Positions 1-7,887 are shown, counted from the first letter of the stretch. The stretch is DNA of 22,374 bases from Bacillota bacterium (GCA_023415055.1 JAEZLZ010000050.1:1-22374), one strand, 5' to 3'. Notes: a model not told the origin generated them from the sequence alone. Translations and numbers: made by a program.

Positions 1-1332
1 CTCATAGGCTTCTTCCTTAATTGCCTTTTCTTTTTCGCCTTCGAGACGTTTGATCTCCTGTTCCAGATTTTTGATATCCGGAGAGGAGGTATAGGTGCTG
101 AGACGCACTTTGGAAGCTGCCTCATCCATCAAATCAATGGCTTTGTCCGGCAGATATCTGTCGTTGATATAGCGGCTGGAAAGCTTTACTGCTGCTTCCA
201 GAGCTCCATCCGTAATCCGTACCTGATGATGAGCTTCATATTTATCCCGTAGACCAAAGAGAATTTGAATCGCTTCCTCTTCGGACGGTTCATCAACGAC
301 AACCGGTTGGAATCTGCGTTCCAGAGCTGCGTCTTTTTCAATATATTTGCGGTACTCCTCTCTTGTGGTAGCACCGATGATCTGCAGCTCTCCACGAGCC
401 AAAGAGGGTTTTAGAATATTGGAAGCATCAATTGCTCCCTCGGCTCCGCCGGCTCCGATAATTGTATGAATCTCATCAATGAAAAGCAGTACATTACCGT
501 CACTGATTACTTCACTGATTACTTTCTTAATTCTTTCTTCGAATTCACCGCGATATTTGGATCCTGCTACCATACCGGACAGATCGAGAGTTACGACACG
601 TTTTTCCTTAATGGTATCCGGGATATTACCCTCTACAATCTTAAGTGCCAGACCTTCTGCGATAGCAGTCTTACCAACGCCGGGCTCACCGACAAGACAA
701 GGATTATTCTTGGTTCTGCGGCTGAGAATCTGAACTACTCTCTGTATCTCGCCTTCTCTTCCGATGACCGGATCTAGCTTACCTTCTCTTGCGTATTCGG
801 TCAAATCCCTGCTATACTGATCCAGGGTCGGGGTTGCGGTCTTTCCCTTTGTCTTCTGTCCCTTACCAGAGGAATATTCACTCTTTGCTACACTGACATC
901 CACACCGGAAGCGGTAAGAATGTCAATATATACCTTCTGAACATTAACTCCAAGTGTGTTGAGTAAGCGAACTGCGATACAATCCGATTCCTTGATCAGG
1001 GCAATTAAGATATGCTCTGTACCAACTAAAGGAGCTTTGAATTTAGCTGCTTCCTTATAACTCTGGTCCAGAATTCTCTTGGATCTCGGGGTAAAGTTGC
1101 CTGCATCCATCATCTCTACGCCGTTGTTCGGTGCGATGAGCTGATTCACCAGCTCCAATACTTTCTCTACGGTAACACCGTTTTCTTCCAATATTCTTGA
1201 TGCTACTCCCTCTACCTCCATCAAACCGATTAATAGATGTTCGGTGCCGATGTAGTTATGGGATAATCGATATGCGACTTCTCTTGCTAAATTTATAGCA
1301 TTCTTCGCATTTTCAGTAAATTTGTCATACAT
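1..1332 (-). CDS. clpC: ATP-dependent Clp protease ATPase subunit ClpC (N-terminal 444 residues, cut by window edge)
   Basis: ClpC is the AAA+ unfoldase that feeds ClpP and, with McsA/McsB, degrades arginine-phosphorylated or damaged proteins in the cytoplasm. Reading the minus strand from 1332 gives an uninterrupted frame starting MYDKFTENAKNAINLAREVA. Two Clp_N repeats fill about residues 1-145, a charged linker lies at about 150-168, and the first AAA+ domain follows with Walker A GEPGVGKT (215-222), Walker B LLFIDE (282-287) and the LERRF arginine-finger region (338-342). The middle domain begins at about 415, and the frame runs off the window at residue 444. A GGAGG ribosome site precedes the ATG. 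The gene lies 112 nt downstream of mcsB, in the usual mcsA-mcsB-clpC order, with a possible promoter of its own in the gap. The second AAA+ domain and the ClpP-binding loop are outside the window. The two Clp_N repeats and the mcsAB context favour ClpC over ClpA, ClpB or ClpE. Confidence 0.96.
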   Translation of the reverse strand, partial: MYDKFTENAKNAINLAREVAYRLSHNYIGTEHLLIGLMEVEGVASRILEENGVTVEKVLELVNQLIAPNNGVEMMDAGNFTPRSKRILDQSYKEAAKFKAPLVGTEHILIALIKESDCIAVRLLNTLGVNVQKVYIDILTASGVDVSVAKSEYSSGKGQKTKGKTATPTLDQYSRDLTEYAREGKLDPVIGREGEIQRVVQILSRRTKNNPCLVGEPGVGKTAIAEGLALKIVEGNIPDTIKEKRVVTLDLSGMVAGSKYRGEFEERIKKVISEVISDGNVLLFIDEIHTIIGAGGAEGAIDASNILKPSLARGELQIIGATTREEYRKYIEKDAALERRFQPVVVDEPSEEEAIQILFGLRDKYEAHHQVRITDGALEAAVKLSSRYINDRYLPDKAIDLMDEAASKVRLSTYTSSPDIKNLEQEIKRLEGEKEKAIKEEAYE

Positions 1333-1386
1333 ATGCTGTATCCTCCATTCTAGCTAGAGTACTCTATGGTTTCGTTTGAATTAATT

Positions 1387-1416
1387 ATAATACGCTCAAG
1401 CGAGCTTGATGTGCAA
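1387..1416 (-). promoter_or_regulatory. Possible internal clpC promoter with a small inverted repeat
   Basis: On the minus strand TTGCAC (1411-1416) and TATTAT (1387-1392) are 18 nt apart, about 55 nt upstream of the clpC ATG. A 6-bp inverted repeat, TCAAGC-N2-GCTTGA (1396-1409), lies between the two elements and could bind a regulator. No CtsR heptad pair (GGTCAAA) and no CIRCE element is visible here. The match is moderate and the gene may simply be read through from mcsB. Confidence 0.4.
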
Positions 1417-1444
1417 GTGTTTTTCTCATACTAATCACTATACA

Positions 1445-2479
1445 CTACTTAATATTAGGTAATTCTTTTCTGATATATTCGGCTCTTGCTTGATCCCTTG
1501 TAAAACTACCGACGTTCTTGCCAAGTGTCCACTGAAGGCTACCTGGCTGTACACCCATCATGAGTTTATGCACATTGAATTCGCGGTCAAAGTGGATCAG
1601 TTCGCAATCTACACCGAACTTCAACTGAGACAACAAGGTCATGGCATCATCCGAGGAGATCTGTCTTGCATACTTTAATACTCCATAAGAGCGAAATACT
1701 TGATCCTCAATCTCGTCGGAATTCACTGAAAGCATATATTCCCTGCGTTTTCTTTCCTGCTTCACTACCTGAAAGACGATTCTCTTCAGATTCTCGATGA
1801 TCTCGCTTTCACTGATTCCCATGGTCTTCTGATTGGAGATCTGGTAGATACTTCCAAGACTCTTAGTTCCTTCCCCGTAGATGCCTCGTACGGTAACTCC
1901 GTACTTACCAACCTCTTCAATTAATTTCTGCATCATTCTTGCCGAGGATAAAGCAGGTAGAAACACCATACAAGAAGCTCTCATACCGGTCCCTGCATTT
2001 GTAGGGCAAGCTGTTAAATAACCGAATTTCTCATCATATGCAAAATGCAGCTTCTCATATGCGATATCATCGATACGATCAGCCTCAGCATAAGCTTGTT
2101 CCAGGTTCATACCTCCTACGATTGCTTGAATTCGGACATGATCCTCTTCATTTATCATAATGCTTACCGTCTCATCATCTGCAAGAATTAATCCTGTTGT
2201 CTGCTCCTTCTCTGCCAAAAGCGGACTGACGATATGACGCTCTACCATAGCAATTTTATCTATTTCACTCAGCGTACTGATATTGCAGGCATAATATCTT
2301 CTTTTTTCTTTCTCAGTAAGATCGTTGGTAATCTGTTTAACTTCATTTACCAAAGCTACTGCCTGTTCTTCAACGATTTTTGAGGAGAAGGGATAGGTCT
2401 CGAGATTCCTGGCCAGTCTGACACGGCTCGAGATAACCACATCACTGTCCGGTACCATCTGCTCATACCATTTAAGCAT
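1445..2479 (-). CDS. mcsB: Protein arginine kinase McsB
   Basis: McsB phosphorylates arginine residues of damaged or regulatory proteins and so marks them for ClpCP. The 344-residue protein has full family length. It shows the ATP:guanido phosphotransferase features: SSRVRLARN near the N-terminus, an acidic INEEDHVRIQ segment (109-118) and the CPTNAGTG active-site signature (158-165). It also keeps RDQARA (328-333), which matches the RDxxRA allosteric phospho-arginine site of McsB proteins, so it should be a true protein kinase rather than a metabolite guanidino kinase. The start codon overlaps the last 8 nt of mcsA (ATGCTTAA), suggesting translational coupling, and GGAGG precedes it inside mcsA. 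McsA is its activator and clpC follows 112 nt downstream. Confidence 0.96.
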   Translation of the reverse strand: MLKWYEQMVPDSDVVISSRVRLARNLETYPFSSKIVEEQAVALVNEVKQITNDLTEKEKRRYYACNISTLSEIDKIAMVERHIVSPLLAEKEQTTGLILADDETVSIMINEEDHVRIQAIVGGMNLEQAYAEADRIDDIAYEKLHFAYDEKFGYLTACPTNAGTGMRASCMVFLPALSSARMMQKLIEEVGKYGVTVRGIYGEGTKSLGSIYQISNQKTMGISESEIIENLKRIVFQVVKQERKRREYMLSVNSDEIEDQVFRSYGVLKYARQISSDDAMTLLSQLKFGVDCELIHFDREFNVHKLMMGVQPGSLQWTLGKNVGSFTRDQARAEYIRKELPNIK

Positions 2480-3020
2480 TGCTCTTTTCCTCCTTCTTCA
2501 TCTGTCTGATCAAATCACGCAGTCTGGCTGCTTCTTCGAATTCTTCCTTTTCGATTGCTTCCTGCAACTTCAAGGATAGTTTCTCTGTCTCAGGTATATC
2601 TTTCAACTTACGATCTGCTGTCGTAGTTACAAAGCCTCTCGGACGTTTTCCGGTATGAATCTCGGCACCCTGGATACTCTTTAATGTCTTGCCTAATTGT
2701 TCATTAAAGCTGCGATAACACTTGGCACAGCCGAAGCGTCCCTTTTGTATAAATTCTTCGTATGTGGTACCACAACTCGAACAGGTAAGCGATGGGTTCT
2801 CCTCTCCTGGCTTCTTTTTATCCGATGAAGTATAACTATCAAGTAAGGTGGAGAGCAGGTCTCCTAAGGTAAGATCACTGTTCATTAATGGTTTTTCCAT
2901 CTGAAAGGATGTGTAATCCGTCGCACATTCCTCGCAAAGATGCTGTTCTTTCTTCACTCCGTTGATAATCTCAGTGTATAATATTTTCGCATCTCTCTTC
3001 TGGCATCTGTCACATAACAT
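2472..3020 (-). CDS. mcsA: McsA, zinc-finger activator of the McsB kinase (UvrB/UvrC motif protein)
   Basis: McsA binds and activates McsB and links the kinase to ClpC. The 182-residue protein has two CxxC pairs near the N-terminus (Cys3/Cys6 and Cys29/Cys32) and two more in the middle (Cys80/Cys83 and Cys98/Cys101), consistent with two zinc-binding modules. A C-terminal UVR motif (about 148-178, LKLQEAIEKEEFEEAARLRD) is the usual partner-binding helix pair. Its ribosome site AAAGGGGG overlaps the end of the GntR gene, whose stop is only 5 nt before the ATG, so both are clearly on one transcript. The 3' end overlaps mcsB by 8 nt. Length and layout match the family. Confidence 0.94.
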   Translation of the reverse strand: MLCDRCQKRDAKILYTEIINGVKKEQHLCEECATDYTSFQMEKPLMNSDLTLGDLLSTLLDSYTSSDKKKPGEENPSLTCSSCGTTYEEFIQKGRFGCAKCYRSFNEQLGKTLKSIQGAEIHTGKRPRGFVTTTADRKLKDIPETEKLSLKLQEAIEKEEFEEAARLRDLIRQMKKEEKSNA

Positions 3021-3025
3021 TGTAA

Positions 3026-3400
3026 TTACCCCCTTTCAAATTCGTTGAAGATATCGTTAACGATTTCATGCGCCTCCTCACAACTGATGTTCTTGCAAAA
3101 TGCACGTGCCAATACTACGCGCAGTTCCTCCCGCATATCCGCAATTGCCTGCAACTTATCGTTGTCTATCGCAATAACAGCTCCTTTTCTGCGGTCCAGT
3201 TTAAGGTATCCTTCCTGTTTTAATATAGTATATGCTTTATTCACGGTGTGCATATTGATTCCGATATGTTCCGCCAGTTCTCTTACGGAAGGAAGATTCT
3301 CACCCTCTTGAAGCTGAGAGGTAGCGATGCCGTATATGATCTGGTTCCTTAACTGGATATAAATTGCTTCATCACTATTAAAATCAATCTCTACATACAT
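3026..3400 (-). CDS. GntR-family (YtrA-like) transcriptional regulator in the ctsR position
   Basis: This is a 124-residue regulator with an N-terminal winged helix-turn-helix of the GntR family (about 9-78: IYIQLRNQIIYGI, LPSVRELAEHIGIN, HTVNKAYTILKQEGYL). A short helical tail of about 45 residues replaces a large effector domain, as in the YtrA subfamily. I chose ATG 3400 because AGGTG lies 7-8 nt upstream. A longer frame from 3436 begins just after the -10 box, inside the palindromic operator, and has no ribosome site. It is the first gene of the mcsA-mcsB-clpC operon, a place normally held by the repressor CtsR. The sequence resembles GntR and not CtsR. That it represses this operon and itself is inference from position and from the palindromes over its promoter. 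Confidence 0.92.
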   Translation of the reverse strand: MYVEIDFNSDEAIYIQLRNQIIYGIATSQLQEGENLPSVRELAEHIGINMHTVNKAYTILKQEGYLKLDRRKGAVIAIDNDKLQAIADMREELRVVLARAFCKNISCEEAHEIVNDIFNEFERG

Positions 3401-3427
3401 TCGGAAACACCTCACCATATTATATCT

Positions 3428-3459
3428 GTTATACATTCAGTATAACAACCTATTGTTAT
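3428..3459 (-). promoter_or_regulatory. Double palindromic operator over the gntR-mcsAB-clpC promoter
   Basis: Two perfect overlapping inverted repeats lie here. The first is GTTATAC-N5-GTATAAC (3428-3446), which covers the -10 box and the presumed transcription start. The second is ATAACAA-N4-TTGTTAT (3442-3459), which fills the spacer up to the -35 box. Their shared GTTAT/ATAAC half-sites and placement are what one expects of a dimeric autorepressor. The likely ligand is the GntR protein encoded immediately downstream; this is inference. Confidence 0.6.
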
Positions 3460-3466
3460 TTGTCAA
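3439..3466 (-). promoter_or_regulatory. Sigma-A-type promoter of the gntR-mcsA-mcsB-clpC operon
   Basis: On the minus strand a perfect TTGACA (3461-3466) and TATACT (3439-3444) are separated by 16 nt. The -35 box begins only a few bases past the stop codon of the upstream exported-protein gene (3470), and no terminator separates the two, so some read-through is possible. Confidence 0.78.
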
Positions 3467-3469
3467 GTA

Positions 3470-4711
3470 CTAATCAAGGTCATCTTCTTTATAACCTCTT
3501 GATTTTATAAAAAATCGAATGCATAAAACAATCAGCAGTGCGCATAATCCACTGAGAGCAGCAATAACAATCGCAGCCTTTGTCAGATTAGCGCGATATT
3601 CCTCCGAAGTAATCAGATCCTCGGTATTGACATCGGACTCCGGTTTTATCACAACATCGGTTGTCGGTTCATATCTTTGCATCGTCCGTTCGATTTTATC
3701 GTATCGATAGAATCCTACCTCGCCGAGTTCATTCTCCGCATAAACCAAAAGATAATTGCTTCCCATATTTCCTTCGGGATAAAATGCAGTAACAGAGACA
3801 TCTGAGAGGATCATTCTTGTCTCTATATAGCCGGACGGTATGATTACATCATTGCCAGGCTCTAATAATTTATATTGTCCGCTATAAATAGCAAATTTAT
3901 CACCGTCAATTTTCTTTACTTCAAAATTGCCATGAATATGATCTGTCTCTGGTTCTCCTCCCGGGGTAATACTGGCTTCCGGTGCGGCTTCTTTCATTAC
4001 TTTAATAGTATATTCTATGACATCGCCTGATTCAGCTAACACAGATATTATAATTTTATTTTCGCCCTCTGACAGAGCCTCATTACCGGTTATCGACACC
4101 TTCGATTTCTCATCCTCGGGTATCGCAACGATCACTAGCTGATCCGTCATATAATCCACTTCGGTATTATACTCAAAGATGTCCGCTTTAAACTCCGGAT
4201 TTAGGACGGAAGGACTGATCTTTAGATCTTTCAGTCTTGCATTACTCGAAGCTGTGACCGGTGCTGCGACATTAATGGTCAGAGTATTGCTGGAAACAGA
4301 CATTTCAGCTCCATCCAGTTCATACACGATAGCCCTGTCATTAAACTCAATCTTACAGATACCAACCTTGGATGCTTCAAATTTCATGGTATATTTTCGC
4401 TTGGTATCCCCTTCCGTATTATCCCTGTCCGAAATGGTCAGATACCCGTCGCTGCCTTTAATCTGCCTTGCGCCGCCTTGATATTCCAGGATATCCTCAT
4501 CATAGGTTATGCTCCCTTCAAAATCCCCAAATTCGGTCTGTGAGGAGACTGTGACATATAAAAAGAATTCGTCGCCAACCGTAGCCTCGGTAGAATCTGC
4601 GGAAAATTCTACTGTCGCACTTGCAGCAAATACCTGCTGCGGTTTTATCATTCCTGTAGCCAAAAGTATCATTAAAAATGCTCCAAGATAACGCATTATT
4701 ACTTTTTTCAT
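3470..4711 (-). CDS. Membrane-anchored cohesin-domain / cadherin-like beta-sandwich protein
   Basis: This is a 413-residue exported protein of unknown specific role. Residues 1-30 form a signal peptide (MKKVIMRYLGAFLMILLATG, cleavage near VFAA). Residues about 32-148 look like a cohesin-type domain (ATVGDEFFLYVTVS, then FEGSITYDEDILEYQG). Residues about 154-240 match the cadherin-like beta-sandwich family, with its typical LKDLKISPSVLNPEF start and GDVIEYTIKV end. An unassigned extracellular region follows, then a membrane helix (about 378-401) and a short basic tail, so the protein should face outward. ATG 4711 is preferred because AGGGGG lies about 7 nt upstream. A longer frame from 4780 only translates the palindromic repeat. 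No dockerin is visible in the window, so a cellulosome role is not supported. It shares its beta-sandwich module type with the next gene upstream. Confidence 0.85.
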   Translation of the reverse strand: MKKVIMRYLGAFLMILLATGMIKPQQVFAASATVEFSADSTEATVGDEFFLYVTVSSQTEFGDFEGSITYDEDILEYQGGARQIKGSDGYLTISDRDNTEGDTKRKYTMKFEASKVGICKIEFNDRAIVYELDGAEMSVSSNTLTINVAAPVTASSNARLKDLKISPSVLNPEFKADIFEYNTEVDYMTDQLVIVAIPEDEKSKVSITGNEALSEGENKIIISVLAESGDVIEYTIKVMKEAAPEASITPGGEPETDHIHGNFEVKKIDGDKFAIYSGQYKLLEPGNDVIIPSGYIETRMILSDVSVTAFYPEGNMGSNYLLVYAENELGEVGFYRYDKIERTMQRYEPTTDVVIKPESDVNTEDLITSEEYRANLTKAAIVIAALSGLCALLIVLCIRFFIKSRGYKEDDLD

Positions 4712-4742
4712 GAGATACCCCCTTTTATTCATCAATGTGTAT

Positions 4743-4784
4743 ACAATAGAAAGCACGCTTCGCGAACTTTCTATTGTCATGAAT
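4743..4784. repeat. Small palindromic repeat, copy A
   Basis: ACAATAGAAAGCACGC (4743-4758) and GCGAACTTTCTATTGT (4762-4777) pair around a TTC loop with a 2-nt mismatch. The flank TCATGAAT is shared with copy B. Positions 4746-4784 match 9492-9530 at 36 of 39 bases, so this is a dispersed palindromic element and not a chance hairpin. Confidence 0.75.
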
Positions 4785-4788
4785 CATG

Positions 4789-4823
4789 ATCCGGCCGATG
4801 GGTCATTACACCCTCGGCCGGAT
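4789..4823 (-). terminator. GC-rich hairpin after the glucosaminidase gene (possible terminator without U-tract)
   Basis: ATCCGGCCGA (4789-4798) pairs perfectly with TCGGCCGGAT (4814-4823), and GGG/CCC (4800-4802 with 4811-4813) extends the stem inward. It lies 45 nt past the stop of the glucosaminidase gene. No T-run follows on either strand, so it is not a standard Rho-independent terminator; it may pause transcription or protect a 3' end. Confidence 0.4.
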
Positions 4824-4868
4824 TCATCATCACTGTCGTAATTAAAGCCTGCCGTTCTTTTGCTAAGC

Positions 4869-7634
4869 TTATTGTTCTCTTACGATGTTAATTGTATAAT
4901 TTGCAATTGTTCCATTTTCTGCAATTACCGATACTACAACCGTATTGTTTCCGACATTCAGAGGAACGGTTCCTCCTCCGCTTATTGTTGCCTTTTTACT
5001 TACCGTTGTTGCATTGATCTGTACGAGATCCACTGCATTTCCTACAATCAGGTAGTAGTTATACTCCGTCTGGCTGAAGGTCGGTGTAATCGAAAGCTCG
5101 TTACCCTTTGCATCCAGAATCTTCAGACTCTTCATACGATTATTCGGGTTGAACATCGTCATCGGAGCAGGACAAGGTGAGGATGGCATATTCTGATAGA
5201 CCGGAATAGAGAAAATAATCGGAGAAGCAGCAAGGCCATTATATGCGGTTAATATTTTCTTACCTTCAGCATAAGGAGCCTCTACATTGGTCATATACTG
5301 ATGGTAATAAGTCGAGATCGGTGTAACATTAAATTTCTGGAGGTATATCGTATCCTGTCCGCGGTTGATATAGCTTCCCCCGATGAAGTAGGAACCTCCT
5401 ACAATTGACCGGAATGGATTGATCCAAGGAATCATGTACAAGGAATTGGTAACTGAATTTGTACTGCCGTTTCTTGCGAATTTCAATCCGTTTGCAATGG
5501 CACCTCCGCCGGCACTGTCATTCGCTCCGATATTATAGAAGTTATATAAGCCTTCATAGCCGCTGTAGGTTCCTGAAACACTATTACTCAAGGTAGTAGG
5601 TCCGGTAACCACCTCCTGCTTTACACGGGAGGCCAGATGGTAGGGACTGACACCGGAATATTTAGCAGCCTCGATAAAGGTCTGTCCATAGGATATGGTC
5701 TGAGCGATTCCATTGTCGTCCATATATGTATAATTTGAATTGTACATTGCCGTACCCTTCAGAACATTCTCAACACCTGAAAGGTTCTGGTATTCATCCT
5801 GGTATTTTAATAATTCGAATTGGAAAATGCCGTTTGCCGTGAGGAAATTCCGTGGGTCCATATAGTATTCGATGGCTGCCTTCGATGCTGTTACCCAGGT
5901 TGAACCGTCAAATACAATGAAGGTATCGGTTTTCCAGTTATAAGCTCCGCTCTCTAAGGACTTCCATTCCACACCCTTGGTATTAGGAATTACGTTCTTG
6001 CCCGGTGCACTTTCCGCTGCAATCACGGTATTCCAATCCAGTCCTGTCTGATAGGCCCGGAATTCCCAGTTCGGATAAGCAGAATGCAACGCTCTGAGCG
6101 CCGGCTTATAGCTTTCCGGAAAGCCCTGCAGTGACAGCTTTGTCTCAAAATCCATATTATCCGTGACGGCGGGGGTTGGTGTCGGAGTCGGAGCAGTGGT
6201 GTCTCCGGGAGTCGGATTATTGCCGATATAAATGTAATCCGCTTTAACATAGCCATAGATGCCGTTATCCAGAGAAACCAGATACCAGGTATCTGTGTTA
6301 TAACGCTCCACACCGGTTACTAATACTTTCTCAGCATTGCGAAGAAAATATACATTGCCGTAATTATCATATAAATACGAATTTGTTGCTATATCTCTCA
6401 CCAAATTAAGAAGGACTGTATTACATACATAACCTACCACCGGTTGTGAGATCTCATAATAGATCGGATTACCGTTAATCTGAAGAAATTCCTGCCCGAT
6501 CGGGGTGGGCGTTGGTAACGGGCTCGTCGGTGTTGGTGTTGGCAAAGCAACCGTTGGAGTCGGACTCATCGTCGGGGTAGGACTTTTCGTCGGTGTTGGC
6601 TTTGGAGTTGCTTTTGGTGTGGGTGTAGCTTTCGGTTTAGCCGTTGGCTTCGGTGTCGATTTCGGTGTAGCCGTTGGCTTCGGTGTCGTTGTAGGCTTCG
6701 GTGTCGGCTTCGGTGTTGTTGTCGGCTTCGGAGTCGGTGTAGCCTGGGCTTCTGTCACCTTAAAATTCACCTTGCTTGCCTCAACGTAACCGGTATATTT
6801 CTTATCGCTAACGGTAAAGGATATCTTAAGCCACTTTACTCCTGAGATCGATGTCTCGTCGAGTATCGTGATCGATTTATTTTCCTTTAAGGATATGATA
6901 CTGCCGCTTTTATTTTTCAGATAAGCTGATTTGCTTCCTGCTTTGGATCTGATCTTCAGAGAGGAGGTATCAATCTCTCCCTTTATCGTATTATCAAATG
7001 CCAGCTTTACGTAGGAGCTTAGTACATAGCCTGTGGTGGTCTTTCCATCCGCTTTGAAGGATATACCATACCATTCTTCGCCATCAACCATGACTTCCCT
7101 GATTACCGTAATGGGACTTCCCTTGGTTAATCCGCCTGCTTTGGAATAAGCCGTTCCCGGTCCGCTTCTCACATTCAATGAGGATGCAGTAATAGACGCT
7201 TTCAGTGAAATCTCCTTCGTCACCGTAACCTGATCATTAGGACCCGGCTTAGGGGTAGGAGTGGGAGTCGAGGTAGGCTTCGGGGTCGGGGTCGGAGTAG
7301 CCGTCGGCTCAGGCTTACCACTTACCGTGACATAATCCTTATGAATATAGCCTTTTACTGTCTTGCCGTTGAATTTGAGGGATACATAATAAAAATCCCC
7401 CTCCCTGCCAATGATATTAACTGTATCATCCTTAACAAGGTATACATTTGTGCCGTTTAATTGCACTTTATCTGAAGTAGTAGAAGGTTCCGTTCTAACA
7501 TTCAAGGTTTTTGCTGTTACGGTTGCCGTCTGGGCTGCTGATGCCCGTTGGACTTTTCCATAATAACCGCTTGGAATCACCAACGCAACAATTAGAAGAA
7601 TAATCAGACATCTGTTAAAATACCGTCTTTTCAT
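4869..7634 (-). CDS. Secreted SH3-domain beta-N-acetylglucosaminidase (LytD/GH73-type autolysin)
   Basis: This is a 921-residue exported cell-wall hydrolase expected to cut the glycan strands of peptidoglycan. Residues 1-34 are a signal peptide. Bacterial SH3 domains lie at about 38-106, 144-213 and 217-293, two of them with the typical LNVR(T/S) core. Pro-Thr-rich linkers follow SH3-1 (108-132) and SH3-3 (298-380), and a more divergent SH3-like segment lies at about 383-471. The catalytic domain (about 492-815) is of the LytD/glucosaminidase type, with YHLASRVKQE (665-674) placing the likely catalytic acid at Glu674, and later GLYNFYNIGA. A cadherin-like beta-sandwich (about 834-920) closes the protein. 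ATG 7634 is chosen because AAAGGGG lies a few bases upstream and the signal peptide starts there; the longer frame from 7676 adds only 14 implausible residues. The domain order is clear; its physiological role (growth, separation or remodelling) is inferred. Confidence 0.9.
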   Translation of the reverse strand: MKRRYFNRCLIILLIVALVIPSGYYGKVQRASAAQTATVTAKTLNVRTEPSTTSDKVQLNGTNVYLVKDDTVNIIGREGDFYYVSLKFNGKTVKGYIHKDYVTVSGKPEPTATPTPTPKPTSTPTPTPKPGPNDQVTVTKEISLKASITASSLNVRSGPGTAYSKAGGLTKGSPITVIREVMVDGEEWYGISFKADGKTTTGYVLSSYVKLAFDNTIKGEIDTSSLKIRSKAGSKSAYLKNKSGSIISLKENKSITILDETSISGVKWLKISFTVSDKKYTGYVEASKVNFKVTEAQATPTPKPTTTPKPTPKPTTTPKPTATPKSTPKPTAKPKATPTPKATPKPTPTKSPTPTMSPTPTVALPTPTPTSPLPTPTPIGQEFLQINGNPIYYEISQPVVGYVCNTVLLNLVRDIATNSYLYDNYGNVYFLRNAEKVLVTGVERYNTDTWYLVSLDNGIYGYVKADYIYIGNNPTPGDTTAPTPTPTPAVTDNMDFETKLSLQGFPESYKPALRALHSAYPNWEFRAYQTGLDWNTVIAAESAPGKNVIPNTKGVEWKSLESGAYNWKTDTFIVFDGSTWVTASKAAIEYYMDPRNFLTANGIFQFELLKYQDEYQNLSGVENVLKGTAMYNSNYTYMDDNGIAQTISYGQTFIEAAKYSGVSPYHLASRVKQEVVTGPTTLSNSVSGTYSGYEGLYNFYNIGANDSAGGGAIANGLKFARNGSTNSVTNSLYMIPWINPFRSIVGGSYFIGGSYINRGQDTIYLQKFNVTPISTYYHQYMTNVEAPYAEGKKILTAYNGLAASPIIFSIPVYQNMPSSPCPAPMTMFNPNNRMKSLKILDAKGNELSITPTFSQTEYNYYLIVGNAVDLVQINATTVSKKATISGGGTVPLNVGNNTVVVSVIAENGTIANYTINIVREQ
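6495..6743 (-). repeat. Low-complexity Pro-Thr linker repeat inside the glucosaminidase gene
   Basis: Residues 298-380 of the autolysin are built from short TPKPT-like and TPTP-like units, giving a degenerate tandem DNA repeat rich in GGTGTCGG/GGCTTCGG on the plus strand. It forms an extended wall-spanning spacer between SH3 modules and is a likely site of length variation between strains. Confidence 0.7.
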
Positions 7635-7887
7635 TTGATACCCCTTTCGTGAAACAAAGCAATAACTTAGGCCCATCCTAGATAGTCAAATATCTAAATT
7701 TACCTTTTTTATTTCCTTATTCTACAAAGGAAGTATGGCACTTATGTGGCATTTCAGGTATTTTGTGTTAGTTGGTGTAAAATTAAGGATTACGTAAGAG
7801 AATCTTAAAGAATAGGAAAGATTGTTCTATCCCATACAATCAAATACATTATTATGTAATTAAAAAAACCCTACAATGTAATAAAAT
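7635..7887. other. AT-rich leader region upstream of the glucosaminidase gene
   Basis: I see no gene here. On the minus strand it holds a run of seven T (7862-7868) 19 nt downstream of the structured element, a small inverted repeat TAGATA-N6-TATCTA (7679-7696) and the ribosome site of the glucosaminidase gene. I could not assign a convincing -35/-10 pair. If the T-run ends the structured RNA, the glucosaminidase promoter must lie between about 7860 and 7660. Confidence 0.5.

Noticed and set aside
466..777. Plus-strand open frame of 103 codons
   Set aside because: It lies wholly antisense to the clearly coding clpC AAA+ domain and has no ribosome site or recognisable domain.
3401..3470. CtsR or CIRCE operator upstream of the stress operon
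   Set aside because: No GGTCAAA heptads and no TTAGCACTC/GAGTGCTAA repeat are visible; the palindromes present have a different sequence.
4712..4780. N-terminal extension of the cohesin protein from an upstream ATG
   Set aside because: The added residues translate the palindromic repeat and would bury the signal peptide; the ATG at 4711 has a strong ribosome site.
6505..6789. Gly/Val-rich plus-strand frame of 94 residues
   Set aside because: It is the reverse reading of the Pro-Thr linker DNA of the glucosaminidase gene.
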